Notes under the pieces: model-generated
The model's input: only the letters and a program-made list of their open reading frames with translations
Database searches by the model: none
What the model was told of the DNA's origin: nothing
Translations under genes and position numbers: made by a program
Assembly (NCBI GenBank): GCA_032209605.1
Contig: JASFXZ010000009.1
Coordinates: forward strand, 18,215,553 to 18,279,552
DNA from: Mactromeris polynyma
Lineage: Eukaryota; Mollusca; Bivalvia; Venerida; Mactridae
DNA length: 64,000 nt
Direction: 5' to 3'
Shown here: piece after piece, positions 38,190-50,077 of the stretch
How the letters are laid out: each line of letters opens with the position of its first letter
Position numbering within the stretch: position 1 is the stretch's first letter

Positions 38190-39580
38190 AAGTTATTGGG
38201 TTAACTTTGAGCTTGTTACAATTTTCAACTCTTCTATTTTGTTATTACATGTACTATGACAGAGCACATTTATAATGTAACACAACAACATGTCCAATAC
38301 TTTACATGTTTAAAATGATTTTAATATCAGAATAATGCCACAGTCAGGATGAACCTATTCACACCTAGTTGCTCCACTTCAAGCAGGGGTGTGATAGTGT
38401 TCTACATAGGTCTCCCTTATCATTCTTGAGTTTCGGTATAAAGCATTATACAAGATGATGAACCTAAAAATACCTTAGAACAAGTACATGTAAACTAAAA
38501 TAATGATTTTAATAACTCAATGTTACAAACTTTTACCGTTCCAAATTATGATTCAATTTATAAATATAATATGGTACTTGTATTACTAGAAAACCCCTTT
38601 TTAGTCTGTAAGGGAAAATAAATTGAATAACAGCATGATGAGGGGCTCACTTAAGCTAAAATGATGTAAAACACTGAGTACATAATTGTACAGTAAACAA
38701 CTTTAGCATCAACTTATGTTATCTATGAAATGAAAATAATTCAGTATCTTACAACACTACTTTTGACTAAAATAGGGCCTTTAATGCCCGTCAGCCAAGC
38801 CATAGAGATCAATTTCAATCAAAGGCATGTGAAGCACAAAAAGATGGAGAAACTGCCAAAAATATTACCAATTAATGATGGTCTGCTGGAAAGGGAATAA
38901 AATATATGACAACAAGAGAGAAAGTTTGGAGAAATGTTGAAGGTATTAATGGAAGGACCACTTGTCCTAATCAAGCTGAAGAGTACGAAATGGTGAAGGC
39001 AGCGGAGTTAGAGCAGCGAAAGTGTGAGTAGGGGCATAACACAGCATAATGTTGTGCAAGCCCGATCCCCGGGGCTCTTGGCCATGCTTGGGGAATTAAG
39101 TGATGAGGTCTGCTCACTTAACCCTAAGGGTGTAGCTTTCGTGTTAGCTGGATAGTCAAATGAGCGACGGTGTTCGAGTTAAATAGTGTAGAATTTCTCC
39201 GAGGTGTAAGTGCCCAGTGTAATGCTAGCAGAGCAAGAGGACGAGGAAGATGGCGCAACAGGCATAGCAATTCATAACAGGTATTTTAATGTGCTACAAT
39301 TAAATAACTATCACATTTACCTTCCAGGACACCACATGAACAAATTTACCAAGCAAGATGTAATTATCATAGGCGTAGAAATTACATCCTATCAGCGCCC
39401 GGGGAATTTGTTAACATTGTGTCGTGAAAGATAAAACCTACTGTGTGAAAAACATTATGCCTCCCCCTAAAGCTGCATTGTCAGTGAGAGAATTTTAATT
39501 AATATAATGACATAGAAATGTGTACGGTTTGAATATGTTAGTCTAAAAAGCTTAACAATTATTAAGTTATTGGGTGGACA
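38190..39580. other. No gene established; several weak signals
   Basis: 38190-38940 is AT-rich and featureless. 39000-39300 is richer in GC. It contains a tRNA-like stretch (39140-39185) and an ATG-led frame at 39222 (MLAEQEDEEDGATG) that reaches 'AACAG|gtattt' at 39279, a possible but weak first exon. 39330-39430 shares 'ggaatttgttaacattgtgtc'-like sequence with the duplicated block at 41.6 and 42.7 kb, so part of this stretch is dispersed repeat. Confidence 0.35.
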
Positions 39581-39589
39581 AGATTTTCA

Positions 39590-39928
39590 AGTCAGTTTGA
39601 CCTTGGCCTTTTCCCCAGTGGCTCATCAACAATCCACAGGCAACTATTCTTCTAATTTAGGACTGGGAGGCCATAGGATAATTCAGATATTGTGCATACA
39701 AGGATTTACATCTTATAGTCAGTTTGTCCTCAACCTATTGATCCCAAAATCAACAGGGACCCTCTACCACCAGCTTATAATGTGAGGACCAAGTTTGAGG
39801 AGAGTAGAAAAAGGGAATTCTGGAGTTATTGGCCCAAAATGTGTCATGTATAACTGACACCTGTGACCTTGACCTTTGACCCAGTGACCCAAAATCGAAA
39901 CAATTTCATAAGAGAGTCAGCTGTTTAG
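39590..39928. repeat. Bivalve-type dispersed repeat (left part)
   Basis: Contains 'gtgaccttgacctttgaccc' at 39863-39882, then 'agtgacccaaaatcg', and upstream 'aagtttgaggagagtag' and 'gttattggcccaaaatgtg'. Sequence of this kind is, from general knowledge, very common between genes of bivalves. The element is broken by a minisatellite patch at 39930-40245 and resumes at 40255. Confidence 0.65.
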
Positions 39929-39929
39929 A

Positions 39930-40245
39930 CTTGTGTTAAGACATAAGAGAGTCACCCAGCCTTGTAGACTCGTGGAAAGATATAAGGGAGTCACACAGCC
40001 TTGTAGACTTGTGGAGAGACATACAGGAGTCATACAGCCTTGTAGAATCATGGAAAGACATAAGGGAGCCACACAGCCTTATAGACTGGTGGAAAGACAT
40101 AAGGGAGCCACATAGCCTAATAGACTCGTGGAAAGTGATAAGGGAGCCACACAGCCTTATAGACGTGTTGAAAGTTATAAGGGAGCCACACAGCCTAATA
40201 GACTTGTGGAAGGACATAAGGAAGCCACAGTCTTATAGACTCAGT
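39930..40245. repeat. 39-bp minisatellite patch, eight copies
   Basis: Units such as 'gggagtcacacagccttgta' plus 'gacttgtggaaagacataa' belong to the family at 35.7-36.9 kb but lie 3 kb away, embedded in a bivalve-type dispersed repeat. Frames on both strands are open through the patch for the same arithmetical reason. Confidence 0.92.
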
Positions 40246-40254
40246 TACGCCAAA

Positions 40255-40565
40255 ATCACTTAGGTGCATCAACAACACATAGGCAACTAGATTGAGGAGG
40301 GTATGTGAAGGCATTCTCGAGTTATTGGCTAGGGAACGTTTCATGTACAACAAACCCATGTGACTTGAATTTTGAGCAATGACCCCACTATCGATAAGGC
40401 TCCTCTACTACCCATGATCATTGTTGACCAAGTTTGAGGATGGTATGTTGAGGCCTTCTCGCGTTATTGACCTGAAAAATGTCATGTACAATTGACCCCA
40501 GTGACCCCAAAATCGATAGGATTCCTCTACTACTAATAATGTCAAGGCTTCTTAAAAGGGGAGGC
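40255..40565. repeat. Bivalve-type dispersed repeat (right part)
   Basis: Resumes the theme of 39590-39928: 'catcaacaacacataggcaa' resembles 'catcaacaatccacaggcaa', followed by two rounds of 'gttattg..c..aaatgtcatgta', 'tgaccccagtgaccccaaaa' and 'cgataggattcctctactac'. It is an internally repetitive dispersed element. Confidence 0.6.
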
Positions 40566-40722
40566 ATAATAAATTATTCAACTGAAATTTGCATTTGTAT
40601 TGGATTCATCCTTTACTGATTGGTACAATATAATATGAAAAACAAATACTACATAAATAAGATGATTCACTTATGAAAGACCGCTGTTGTTAACGTTAAT
40701 TAAACACAAAGTTCTATATCTT

Positions 40723-41723
40723 TTAAGGTGTTATTTTAGTCAAATAATTATATACACTTTTTTACAAAGTTGATTAATATATTGTTCACAAAGTTTAGTA
40801 CAAATCTATTATTTTTGAAGTAAATATATACCTAGTCTCGATATGTTGAGATATTAAAGTCTTATTAGAGAAAGTGACTGTAACATCAACAATTATTGTC
40901 ACTAATTAATTTTGACCAATACATATTCTACACCAATATTTTTAGAAATTTGTCACATGCCATGAAAAGTATGGCTTGATATGAAATTAATAAAATTTAA
41001 CATATAACAATTTTGTTTTCACCACTTATGTACTTATATGTTTATTTATTAGTTTTGCTATATTTATGGAAATATTTTATGCAAATAAACTATATATTAT
41101 GTTATGATATATGGGAATAAGCATTAAACTAAAAAGCTCATTAAGTAAATTGACATTATGTCAGCTTTTGGATTAATATGAAAAGTAAAATTTTAAGCAA
41201 TAACAAAAACATCTGGTTGTGTAAGAATTATAATGATGAAATATGCATCATAATGCATGCAAATTTGCATTTCATCAGATGATTTCATAGTAAATATCCC
41301 ACTGCTTGGTTGCTACTAAACTTTAAATTGATAAAACAAGACTAAATGCTGGACTTCATTCCTTAACAGAATCCTTAGATTGTGTTAGTGCCTAGGAATG
41401 TTTTGGCACTTGTCAACCAAATGTACTTGAATGTAATTTTCAAGTTTCGATACATATATCTGACATTAAATTATATAATCAATTTGATTATATGGTATAA
41501 TTTAACATAACACCAAGCAGTGGAAACAAATTTCAATATCAATCTCCATGACAACATGCGAACAGATTCATCAATAAGATGCAAGTATAGATCACCTGGT
41601 AACAGGGGTTATAACTGTATCTTACTGGTGCCCGGTATGAACCTGTTAACATTGTGTCTAGAAGCACAAAGCTTAAGAATTAATACCCTTAAGACACATC
41701 CCAGTTTTTTGCTATTTTCACAT
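40723..41723. repeat. 1.0-kb direct duplication, left copy
   Basis: Begins 'ttaaggtgttattttagtca' and ends at 'ttttgctattttcacat'. The right copy is 41812-42806. The copies are nearly identical and separated by 88 bp that is not duplicated. The right part of each carries an open frame (41520 and 42606) starting on the same word; a small indel (gaagca in the left copy) keeps the frame. No domain is recognised. Confidence 0.92.
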
Positions 41724-41811
41724 ATTATGAATATGTTAAAAGGTTATGTGTTACTAAGTGTATTTTGGTAAATTTTTCAACTTTCACTTTCCATATATAT
41801 TACTATACACT

Positions 41812-42806
41812 TTAAGGTGTTATTTTAGTCAAATAATTATGTACACTTTTTTACAAAGTTGATTAATATATTGTTTACAAAGTTTAGTACAAATCTATTA
41901 TTTTTGAAGTAAATATATACCTAGTCTCGATATGTTGAGATATTAAAGTCTTATTAGAGAAAGTGACTGTAACATCAACAATTATTGTCACTAATTAATT
42001 TTGACCAATACATATTCTACACCAATATTTTTAGAAATTTGTCACATGCCATGAAAAGTATGGCTTGATATGAAATTAATAAAATTTAACATATAACAAT
42101 TTTGTTTTCACCACTTATGTACTTATATGTTTATTTATTAGTTTTGCTATATTTATGGAAATATTTTATGCAAATAAACTATATATTATGTTATGATATA
42201 TGGGAATAAGCATTAAACTAAAAGCTCATTAAGTAAATTGACTTTATTTCAGCTTTTGGGTTAATATGAAAAGTCAAATTTTAAGCATTAACAAAAACAT
42301 CTGGTTGTGTAAGAATTATAATGATGAAATATGCATCATAATGCATGCAAATTTGCATTTCATCAGATGATTTCATAGTAAATATCTCACTGCTTGGTTG
42401 CTACTAAACTTTAAATTGATAAAACAAGACTAAATGCTGGACTTCATTCCTTAACAGAATCCTTAGATAGTGTTATTGCCTAGGAATGTTTTGGCACTTG
42501 TCAACCAAATGTACTTGAATAGAATTTTCAAGTTTCGATACATATCTGACATTAAATTATATAATCAATTTGATTATATGGTATAATTTAACATAACACC
42601 AAGCAGTGGAAACAAATTTCAGTATCAATCTCCATGACAACATGCGAACAGATTCATCAATAAGATGCAAGTATCGATCACCTGGTAACAGATGTTATAA
42701 CTGTATCTTACTGGTGCCTGGTATGAACCTGTTAACATTGTGTCTAGCACAAAGCTTAAGAATTAATACCCTTAAGACACATCCCAGTTTTTTGCTATTT
42801 TCACAT
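41812..42806. repeat. 1.0-kb direct duplication, right copy
   Basis: Near-identical to 40723-41723, then diverges sharply at 42807. Long direct repeats with an 88-bp spacer are too close for the LTRs of one element with coding content. A recent tandem duplication that began beyond the left copy's homologous end fits better. Confidence 0.92.
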
Positions 42807-42983
42807 TTTTGCCTTGAACCCTCGATATATTGCGAGGCCATAAAAATATTTTTCATAAATGATTGAACTAGTTCAGTAAAAATTGATTCCTACAAATCTA
42901 AAAATTGATAAGAACGGTATTATGAAATTAATTGCCTCGGACTTTGTATCACACTAAATCACGTTGTTCCTTATTACACGGTC

Positions 42984-43248
42984 CTGGGGCAATATTACAG
43001 AAACATCTTAAGTAAAATTTCATCCTTATCCTTAAAAAGTACATTTTCCTTAAATGGTTTATTTAAGATATAGGCAATTATATGGTCAAATCAAGAGTGG
43101 TAAATGAATAGTATTAATACGTTGTTGTCATTACCATTAAAAAGCGCAACAGTTTTAATGTGGTTTTGGAATTACATCCATTTGAAGTTTTGAACTTAAG
43201 TGAAAATATTTAAGATTGACTTAAGATGCTTCTGTAATACGGGCCCTG
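42984..43248. mobile_element. MITE with ~28-bp terminal inverted repeats, ~265 bp
   Basis: The left end 'ggggcaatattacagaaaca' plus 'tcttaagt' is mirrored at the right end by 'acttaagatgcttctgtaat' plus 'acgggccc', with about four mismatches. The interior is AT-rich and non-coding, with further self-complementary stretches ('cttaaa' and 'tttaag'). I could not settle the target duplication. The superfamily is unassigned. Confidence 0.75.
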
Positions 43249-43249
43249 T

Positions 43250-43650
43250 TGTTCATCCTCCTTTTTCCAAAGATCTACTCTCATTACACTGGACACTTTC
43301 AGTCTCTTTGAAAGTCGTACCATTCTTCTCGAACTGTGTCACGCATTTAACTCGCCAACAAAACATTCTACTTCATCCCGAGAATTGCACTTGCATAGTC
43401 ACCACCGCCTCCCCCGCCCACAGCCGCCAGCCCAAGAAACAGGGAATGCACACCATCCTACCACCCTATGACCCCACACACCCAATCGTCAACTCCCTCA
43501 ACTACCAGCACCAGATCGACCCACCAACTTGACAGGACAGCACCAACCATCAACACCCCATTTATACCCCCAAACAAACTCCCAGTGTCATCAAGTGAAC
43601 CCTAACCAACAGAGCTTCATTAATTGGTAATAGGGGCAGGCAGATAAGAT
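43250..43650. other. C-rich, G-poor stretch without a recognised gene
   Basis: 43250-43600 has a marked strand bias towards C (for example 'caccaccgcctcccccgccc' near 43400-43420). An open frame of 110 codons starts inside the MITE at 43200 and runs through it, but its N-terminal third is transposon end sequence and I see no family. It may be the flank of an older element. Confidence 0.4.
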
Positions 43651-43663
43651 AAAAAAAAACATA

Positions 43664-43723
43664 GTATACCCCCCCCATATAAACATTGTTAATATCGTTA
43701 ATATTGTTTATATGGGGGTATAC
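43664..43723. repeat. 60-bp hairpin
   Basis: 'gtatacccccccc' + 'atataaac' at the left pairs with 'gtttatatgggggtatac' at the right, with three extra C in the left arm. The AT-rich centre ('gttaatatcgttaatatt') is itself partly self-complementary. A similar word, 'cccccatatacaaacattgt', occurs near 52921, so this may be a small repeat family. Confidence 0.75.
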
Positions 43724-44598
43724 AGTACAACTGTGGCAATGGCTTAGCTGACTTGCATCCTTATCTTAAATCTAAATAAAAAACGCTACCTCCAAATCAT
43801 TTATTAAACCTTCCAAGTTTCATTGTAATAATATTGGGGATGTTTAATCTATTTATAATAATATTCAACAAAGAAACTCCATTTGCTCAAAAATGGCACA
43901 TTTCATACATAACATTATAGTTGATATCTCTCAAAATGATTCCCGAAGTTCTCTCATTATATTCATTTAGTATATAAAATTAACACACACCGTTTCTTTC
44001 TTAATCTAAGACGTATATATGTATGCATGTACCATAAATAATAAAATGCTTGCAACAGCTTCAAGCAGACAACTCCCCATACTGGCTTATTCAATGGATG
44101 ATTGCAATCCAACCAGCAATTTTGGTTAGAGTAGTCTGATGAGACTTAATTCATTTTTGTCTAGACTTGATAGTACCATTATCCACCAAGTTCCATAAAA
44201 ATCTGTCTAGAAGTATGAGTGGAGTAGTGCCACAAACTGACAGACCAACAGCAAAACATCCATGATTATGTACCACTAAAACCAATCATATTTAACTCAA
44301 CATAAGTCTTTAAGAAATATTGCATAATCTTCATAGTTAATAAATCTATATGCATGTGCCTTGTCTAAATGCACATAATTTTGCTAAGATAAGAAAAACA
44401 GTTCAATATTTGACCAGCAGAATATTATTTGTCAATCTGAAAAAATTATCTGGCATCCAATTACATATAGATATTTCTGTATTCCCTAACAATTGTCCAA
44501 CATTCAGTACTCGTTGTCTGACAATGACTTTCCATGTAACGCAATCTTTTCACTTTAAATACCAGCACATTATTTTCCATGCATCTCACAATGAAATA
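43724..44598. other. No gene; probable old dispersed repeat
   Basis: AT-rich. 44080-44270 contains 'ttccataaaaatctgtctag' followed by 'acagaccaacag', reminiscent of common bivalve dispersed repeats. No splice-bordered exon is seen. Confidence 0.4.
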
Positions 44599-45219
44599 TG
44601 TGATACATTTCATATTTAAAGGCACACTCCCATCTCAGCTGGTTAATAAAAGGACATAGCACCACTCTGTGATACATTTCATATTTAAAGGCACACACCC
44701 ATCTCAACAGGTTAATAAAAGGACATAGCACCACTCTGTGATACATTTCATATTTAAAGGCACACTCCCATCTCAGCTGGTTAATAAAAGGACATAGCAC
44801 CACTCTGTGATACATTTCATATTTAAAGGCACACTCTCATCTCAACAGGTTAATAAAAGGACATAGCACCACTCTGGGATATATTTCATATTTAAAGGCA
44901 CACTCCCATCTCAGCTGGTTAATAAAAGGACATAGCACCACTCTGTGATACATTTCATATTTAAAGGCACACTCCCATCTCAGCTGGTTAATAAAAGGAC
45001 ATAGCACCACTCTGTGATACATTTCATATTTAAAGGCACACTCTCATCTCAAAAGGTTAATAAAAGGACATAGCACCACTCTTGGATATATTTCATATTT
45101 AAAGGCACACACCCATCTCAACAGGTCAATAAAAGGACATAGCACCACTCTGGGATATATTTCATATTTAAATGCACACTCCCATCTCAGATGGTTAATA
45201 AAAGGGCAAAGCACCACTC
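44599..45219. repeat. 69-bp tandem repeat, nine copies
   Basis: Units start every 69 bp from 44599 with 'tgtgatacatttcatattta', then 'aaggcacactcccatctcag', then 'ctggttaataaaaggacata', then 'gcaccactc'. Two forms alternate irregularly (cagctgg versus aacagg). The minus-strand open frames across it (23-residue period) follow from the length being a multiple of three. Confidence 0.95.
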
Positions 45220-45499
45220 ATCTAAGCAACTTTTACTTTACGGTACTTCCAATAATTTACTTCACCGTGTGATTCAATGAGTAATATTCTTAATTGTAAC
45301 ATTTTTTACTCCCAAGTTGACTCAGGGGTAAGATTAAAACAAGAATAAAAGATTTAGAAGAGATATACATGTATGCATATATATTGATAAATTTGTCTTG
45401 TTTTTCAAATTAACTCCCTTTATCATTCACAGTAATCTTACTTTTTCTCTCTTTTTACTGTATAATTAATGTTCAAGCAAGCCTGGGTCAATTCATACT
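45220..45499. other. No gene recognised
   Basis: AT-rich spacer; nothing seen. Confidence 0.4.
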
Positions 45500-45791
45500 G
45501 TTTCACTCTTTGGATGTGCAGCCTCCTGAAGACACCGCAGAGAAAACTGAGGACATTAAGGCTGGTTTTCAAACTTTGCCAAGATATCATGCCACTAAAC
45601 ATCCACAGCAAGTTTGGCAAAGATTCGGTAAAAACTGTCTAGTAAGAGAGTTGACTAATTTGGTCAAATTTTGGCAAAACAAAGGGCCATAACTCAAGAG
45701 TGACTAAGGCAATCTGGCTGGGTATCTAACTAGGCCAAGATATGTCAATAAACATTTACAGCAAGTTTGGTCAAGATTGGATAAAAACTGC
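45500..45791. repeat. Bivalve-type dispersed repeat with internal duplication
   Basis: Contains 'agggccataactcaagagtg', 'gcaatctggctgggtatct' and two versions of 'aacat.tacagcaagtttgg' (near 45599 and 45753), each followed by 'aagatt.gataaaaactg'. This wording is typical of abundant interspersed repeats in bivalves. It is interrupted at 45792 by the insertion of a hAT-type MITE. Confidence 0.65.
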
Positions 45792-45799
45792 GACAATGA

Positions 45800-46184
45800 A
45801 AGGTGTGCGACATTAAATCGATCCATCGATGCACTGCCTTGGAAGCACTCTTGACAAAGGTATTGATACTTTTTGAGAAAAATCAAATTATTGATCAGCC
45901 ATTTTTAATCATTGAATATAACAAAAAAAGGTTACACTCATCCATACAGGCAAATGTTTTTCTCCAGTTTTAAATCGTTAATCCAATAACGGAACTAAAT
46001 TTTTTTTCCTGAATCTTTTCTAAGCCTGTCAGAAGGAGAACTGCTAGATTCTGTCTTACCAAACGAATGTAGCATACGCAGCATTTTTGTAATTCTTTAT
46101 GATATATAGTGATACATATTGTATCATGAGAGGTGTATTGTGATATGCATCCTAGTGCATTACACCCATATCATCTCACCCCTA
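45800..46184. mobile_element. hAT-type MITE, 385 bp, with 8-bp target duplication
   Basis: Related to the element at 20025-20395: both carry 'attctttatgatatat.gtga' and 'gtatattgtgata'-like internal words and end 'ctcaccccta'. The flanks are the identical 8-mer GACAATGA (45792-45799 and 46185-46192), different from the CTGTGGTC of the first copy, so these are independent insertions. The left end (aaggtgtgcgac) is more diverged from the right end than in the first copy. Confidence 0.85.
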
Positions 46185-46192
46185 GACAATGA

Positions 46193-46532
46193 GAGTGGAC
46201 AGCTTAGTGGACACAGCCGCCAACTCACCTGCATGCCCATCCACCTGTCACTGGTAAAACTAAAATACCTCTGTCTTTGATTGCCATATAAAATGATGTG
46301 AAAAACTATTTATTTACGACATAAATCAGGACATAGATGTGACTGGAGACTTTATATTTATAGTAGCAACATTTTTACAACAAGTTAACCCCACAGCAAG
46401 ACTTAGACAAGATATAAAACAAAAAGTGTAGTACTCATGTATTTAATACTCTGTATCGGACAGGAACCTAATGATGAAAGACCAGTCAAATGCTGTATAT
46501 AAGAAATTGTTGTTCAAACCAGTGCATCTTGT
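46193..46532. other. No gene recognised
   Basis: Spacer between the MITE and the 40-bp array; nothing seen. Confidence 0.4.
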
Positions 46533-49500
46533 CGATTCAGCCTTACTCAAGTTATAATGATGTACATGAGCAATATTCAGTCTTACATCAGTTATAAAGA
46601 CGTACATGAGCAATATTCAGTCTTACTTCAGTTAAAAAGATGTACATGTGCAATATTCAGCCTTACTCCAGTTATAAAGACGTACATGAGCAATATTCAG
46701 CCTTACATCAGTTATAAAGACGTACATGAGCAATATTCAGCCTTACATCAGTTATAAGGACGTACATGAGCAATATTCAGCCTTACATCAGTTATAAAGA
46801 AGTACATGAGAAATATTCAGTCTTACATTAGTTATAAGGACGTACATGAGCAATATTCAGCCTAACATCAGTTATAAAGACGTACATGTGCAATATTCAG
46901 TCTCACTCCAGTTATAAAGATGTACCTGAGCAATATTCAGTCTTACATCAGTTATAATAATGTACACTTGCAATATTCAGCCTTACTCCAGTTATAAAGA
47001 CGCACATGAGCAATATTCAGTCTGACTCCAGTTATAATGATGTACATGAGCAATATTCAGTCTAACATCAGTTATAAGGACGAACATGAGCAATATTCAG
47101 CCTAACATCAGTTATAAAGACGTACATGTGCAATATTCAGCTTTACATCAATTATAAAGACGTACATGTGCAATATTCAGTCTCACGCAATATTCAGTCA
47201 GAATCGAGTTATAATAATGTACACTTGCAATATTCAGCCTTACTCCAGTTATAAAGATGTACATGAGCAATATTCAGTCTGAATTCAGTTATTAAGATGT
47301 TCAATATTCATTCTTACTCCAGTTATACAGATGTACATGAGCAATATTCAGTCTAACATCAGTTATAAAGATGTACATGAGCAATATTCAGCCTAACATC
47401 AGTTATAAAGACGTACATGTGCAATATTCAGCCTTACATTAGTTATAAGGACGTACATGAGCAATATTCAGTCTCACTTCAGTTATAAAGATGTACATGA
47501 GCAATATTCTGCCTAACATCAGTTATAAGGACGTACATGAGCAATATTCAGCCTAACATCAGTTATAAAGACATACATGTGCAATATTCAGCCTTACATT
47601 AGTTATAAGGACGTACATGAGCAATATTCAGTCTTACATCAGTTATAATAATGTACACTTGCACTATTCAGTCTTACTCTAGTTATAAAGATGTACATGA
47701 GCAATATTCAGTCTGAATCCAGTTATAAAGATATACATGTGCAATATTCAGTCTGAATCCAGTTATAAAGATGTGCAATATTCAGTCTTACTCCAGTTAT
47801 AAAGATGTACATGTGCAATATTCAGTCTAACATCAGTTATAAGGACGTACATGAGCAATATTCAGCCTAACATCAGTTATAAAGACATACATGTGCAATA
47901 TTCAGCCTTACATTAGTTATAAAGACGTACATGAGCAATATTCAGTCTTACATCAGTTATAATGATGCACATGAGCAATATTCAGCCATACATCAGTTAT
48001 AAGGATGTACATGAGCAATATTCAGCCTTACATCAGTTATAAAGATGTACATGAGCAATATTCAGCCTTACTTCAGTTATAAGGACGTGCATAAGCAATA
48101 TTCAGCCTAACTCCAATTATAAAGACGTACATGAGCAATATTCAGCCTTACATTAGTTATAAGGACGTACATCAGCAATATTCAGCTTTACATCAGTTAT
48201 ATTTATAAAGACGTACATGTGCAATATTCAGTCTCACTCCAGTTATATAGATGTACATGAGAAATATTCAGTCTTACATCAGTTATAATAATGTACACCT
48301 GCAATATTCAGTCTTACTCCAGTTATAAAGACGTACATGAGCAATATTCAGTCTGAATCAATTTATAAAGATGTACATGTGCAATATTCAGTCTGACTTC
48401 AGTTATAAAGACGTACATGAGCAATATTCAGCCCGACTCCAGTTATAAAGATGTACATGAGCAATATTCAGCCTAACATCAGTTATAAAGACGTACATGT
48501 GCAATATTCAGTCTGACTCCAGTTATAAAGACGTACATGTGCAATATTCAGTCTGAATCCAGTTATAAAGATGTGCAATATTCAGTCTGACTCCAGTTAT
48601 AAGGATGTACATGTGCAATATTCAGCCGTACATCAGTTATAAAGATGAACATGAGCAATATTCAGCCTAACATCAGTTATAAGGACGTACATGTGCAATA
48701 TTCAGCCTTACATCAGTTATAAAGATGAACATGAGCAATATTCAGCCTTACATCAGTTATAAGGACGTACATGTGCAATATTCAGCCTTACATTAGTTAT
48801 AAGGACGTACATGAGCAATATTCAGCCTTATGTCAGTTACAAATACGTACATGTGCAATATTCAGCTTTACATCAATTATAAAGACGTACATGTGCAATA
48901 TTCAGTCTCATACAATATTCAGTCAGAATCGAGTTATAATAATGTACACTTGCAATATTCAGTCTCACTCCAGTTATAAAGATGTACATGAGCAATATTC
49001 AGTCTCACTCCAGTTATAAAGATATACATGTGCAATATTCAGTCTTACTCCAGTTATAAAGACTTACATCAGTTATAATAATGTACACGTGCAATATTCA
49101 GTCTTACTCCAGTTATAAGGATGTACATGTGCAATATTCAGCCTTACATCAGTTATAAGGACGTACATGAGCAATATTCAGCCTAACATCAGTTATAAAG
49201 ACGTACATGAGCAATATTCAGCCCGACTCCAGTTATAAAGATGTACATGAGCAATATTCAGCCTAACATCAGTTATAAAGACGTACATGTGCAATATTCA
49301 GTCTGACTCCAGTTATAAAGACGTACATGTGCAATATTCAGTCTGAATCCAGTTATAAAGATGTGCAATATTCAGTCTGACTCCAGTTATAAGGATGTAC
49401 ATGTGCAATATTCAGCCGTACATCAGTTATAAAGATGAACATGAGCAATATTCAGCCTAACATCAGTTATAAGGACGTACATGTGCAATATTCAGCCTTA

Positions 49501-50077
49501 CATCAGTTATAAAGATGAACATGAGCAATATTCAGCCTTACATCAGTTATAAGGACGTACATGTGCAATATTCAGCCTTACATTAGTTATAAGGACGTAC
49601 ATGAGCAATATTCAGCCTTATGTCAGTTACAAATACGTACATGTGCAATATTCAGCTTTACATCAATTATAAAGACGTACATGTGCAATATTCAGTCTCA
49701 TACAATATTCAGTCAGAATCGAGTTATAATAATGTACACTTGCAATATTCAGTCTCACTCCAGTTATAAAGATGTACATGAGCAATATTCAGTCTCACTC
49801 CAGTTATAAAGATATACATGTGCAATATTCAGTCTTACTCCAGTTATAAAGACTTACATCAGTTATAATAATGTACACGTGCAATATTCAGTCTTACTCC
49901 AGTTATAAGGATGTACATGTGCAATATTCAGCCTTACATCAGTTATAAGGACGTACATGAGCAATATTCAGCCTAACATCAGTTATAAAGACGTAGATGA
50001 GCAATATTCAGCCTATCTCCAGTTATAAGGACGTGCATGAGCCTTACTCAGCCTTACTCCATTTAAAAAGACGTACA
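46533..50077. repeat. 40-bp minisatellite, ~88 copies over 3.5 kb
   Basis: The unit is 'caatattcagccttacatca' plus 'gttataaagacgtacatgag', with variable positions (catcag/ctccag, gacgtac/gatgtac, gag/gtg). Occasional short units lack a segment (e.g. 'aaagatgtgcaatattcag'). Within it, 48399-49205 is repeated without a difference at 49189-49995. Confidence 0.96.
48399..49995. repeat. 790-bp tandem duplication inside the 40-bp array
   Basis: By reading both copies in parallel I find no mismatch from 48399-49205 against 49189-49995 (shift 790). The first difference is at 49996 (acgtag versus acgtac). Neighbouring 40-bp units differ from each other by several bases, so this block was copied recently as a whole. 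A duplicated assembly fragment would look the same. Confidence 0.93.

Noticed and set aside
37787..38259. 134- and 109-codon frames through the 27-bp array
   Set aside because: The longest has no ATG where it opens, all frames are repeat-driven, and no acceptor or donor matches, unlike the exon at 55464-55945.
39140..39185. tRNA-like stretch 'tgttagctggatagtcaaat' plus 'gagcgacggtgttcgagtt'
   Set aside because: Weak A- and B-box resemblance, but no cloverleaf could be folded and no second copy was seen here.
43200..43532. 110-codon plus-strand frame
   Set aside because: The first part is the right terminal repeat of the MITE at 42984-43248. The rest is low-complexity C-rich sequence with no recognised domain.
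44570..45022. Minus-strand frames with a 23-residue repeat
   Set aside because: The 69-bp unit is a multiple of three. There is no splice border, and the array ends do not coincide with frame ends in a gene-like way.
26709..50077. Regular repeats that could suggest CRISPR arrays
   Set aside because: Units are head-to-tail without unique spacers, in eukaryotic sequence, and no cas genes are seen.
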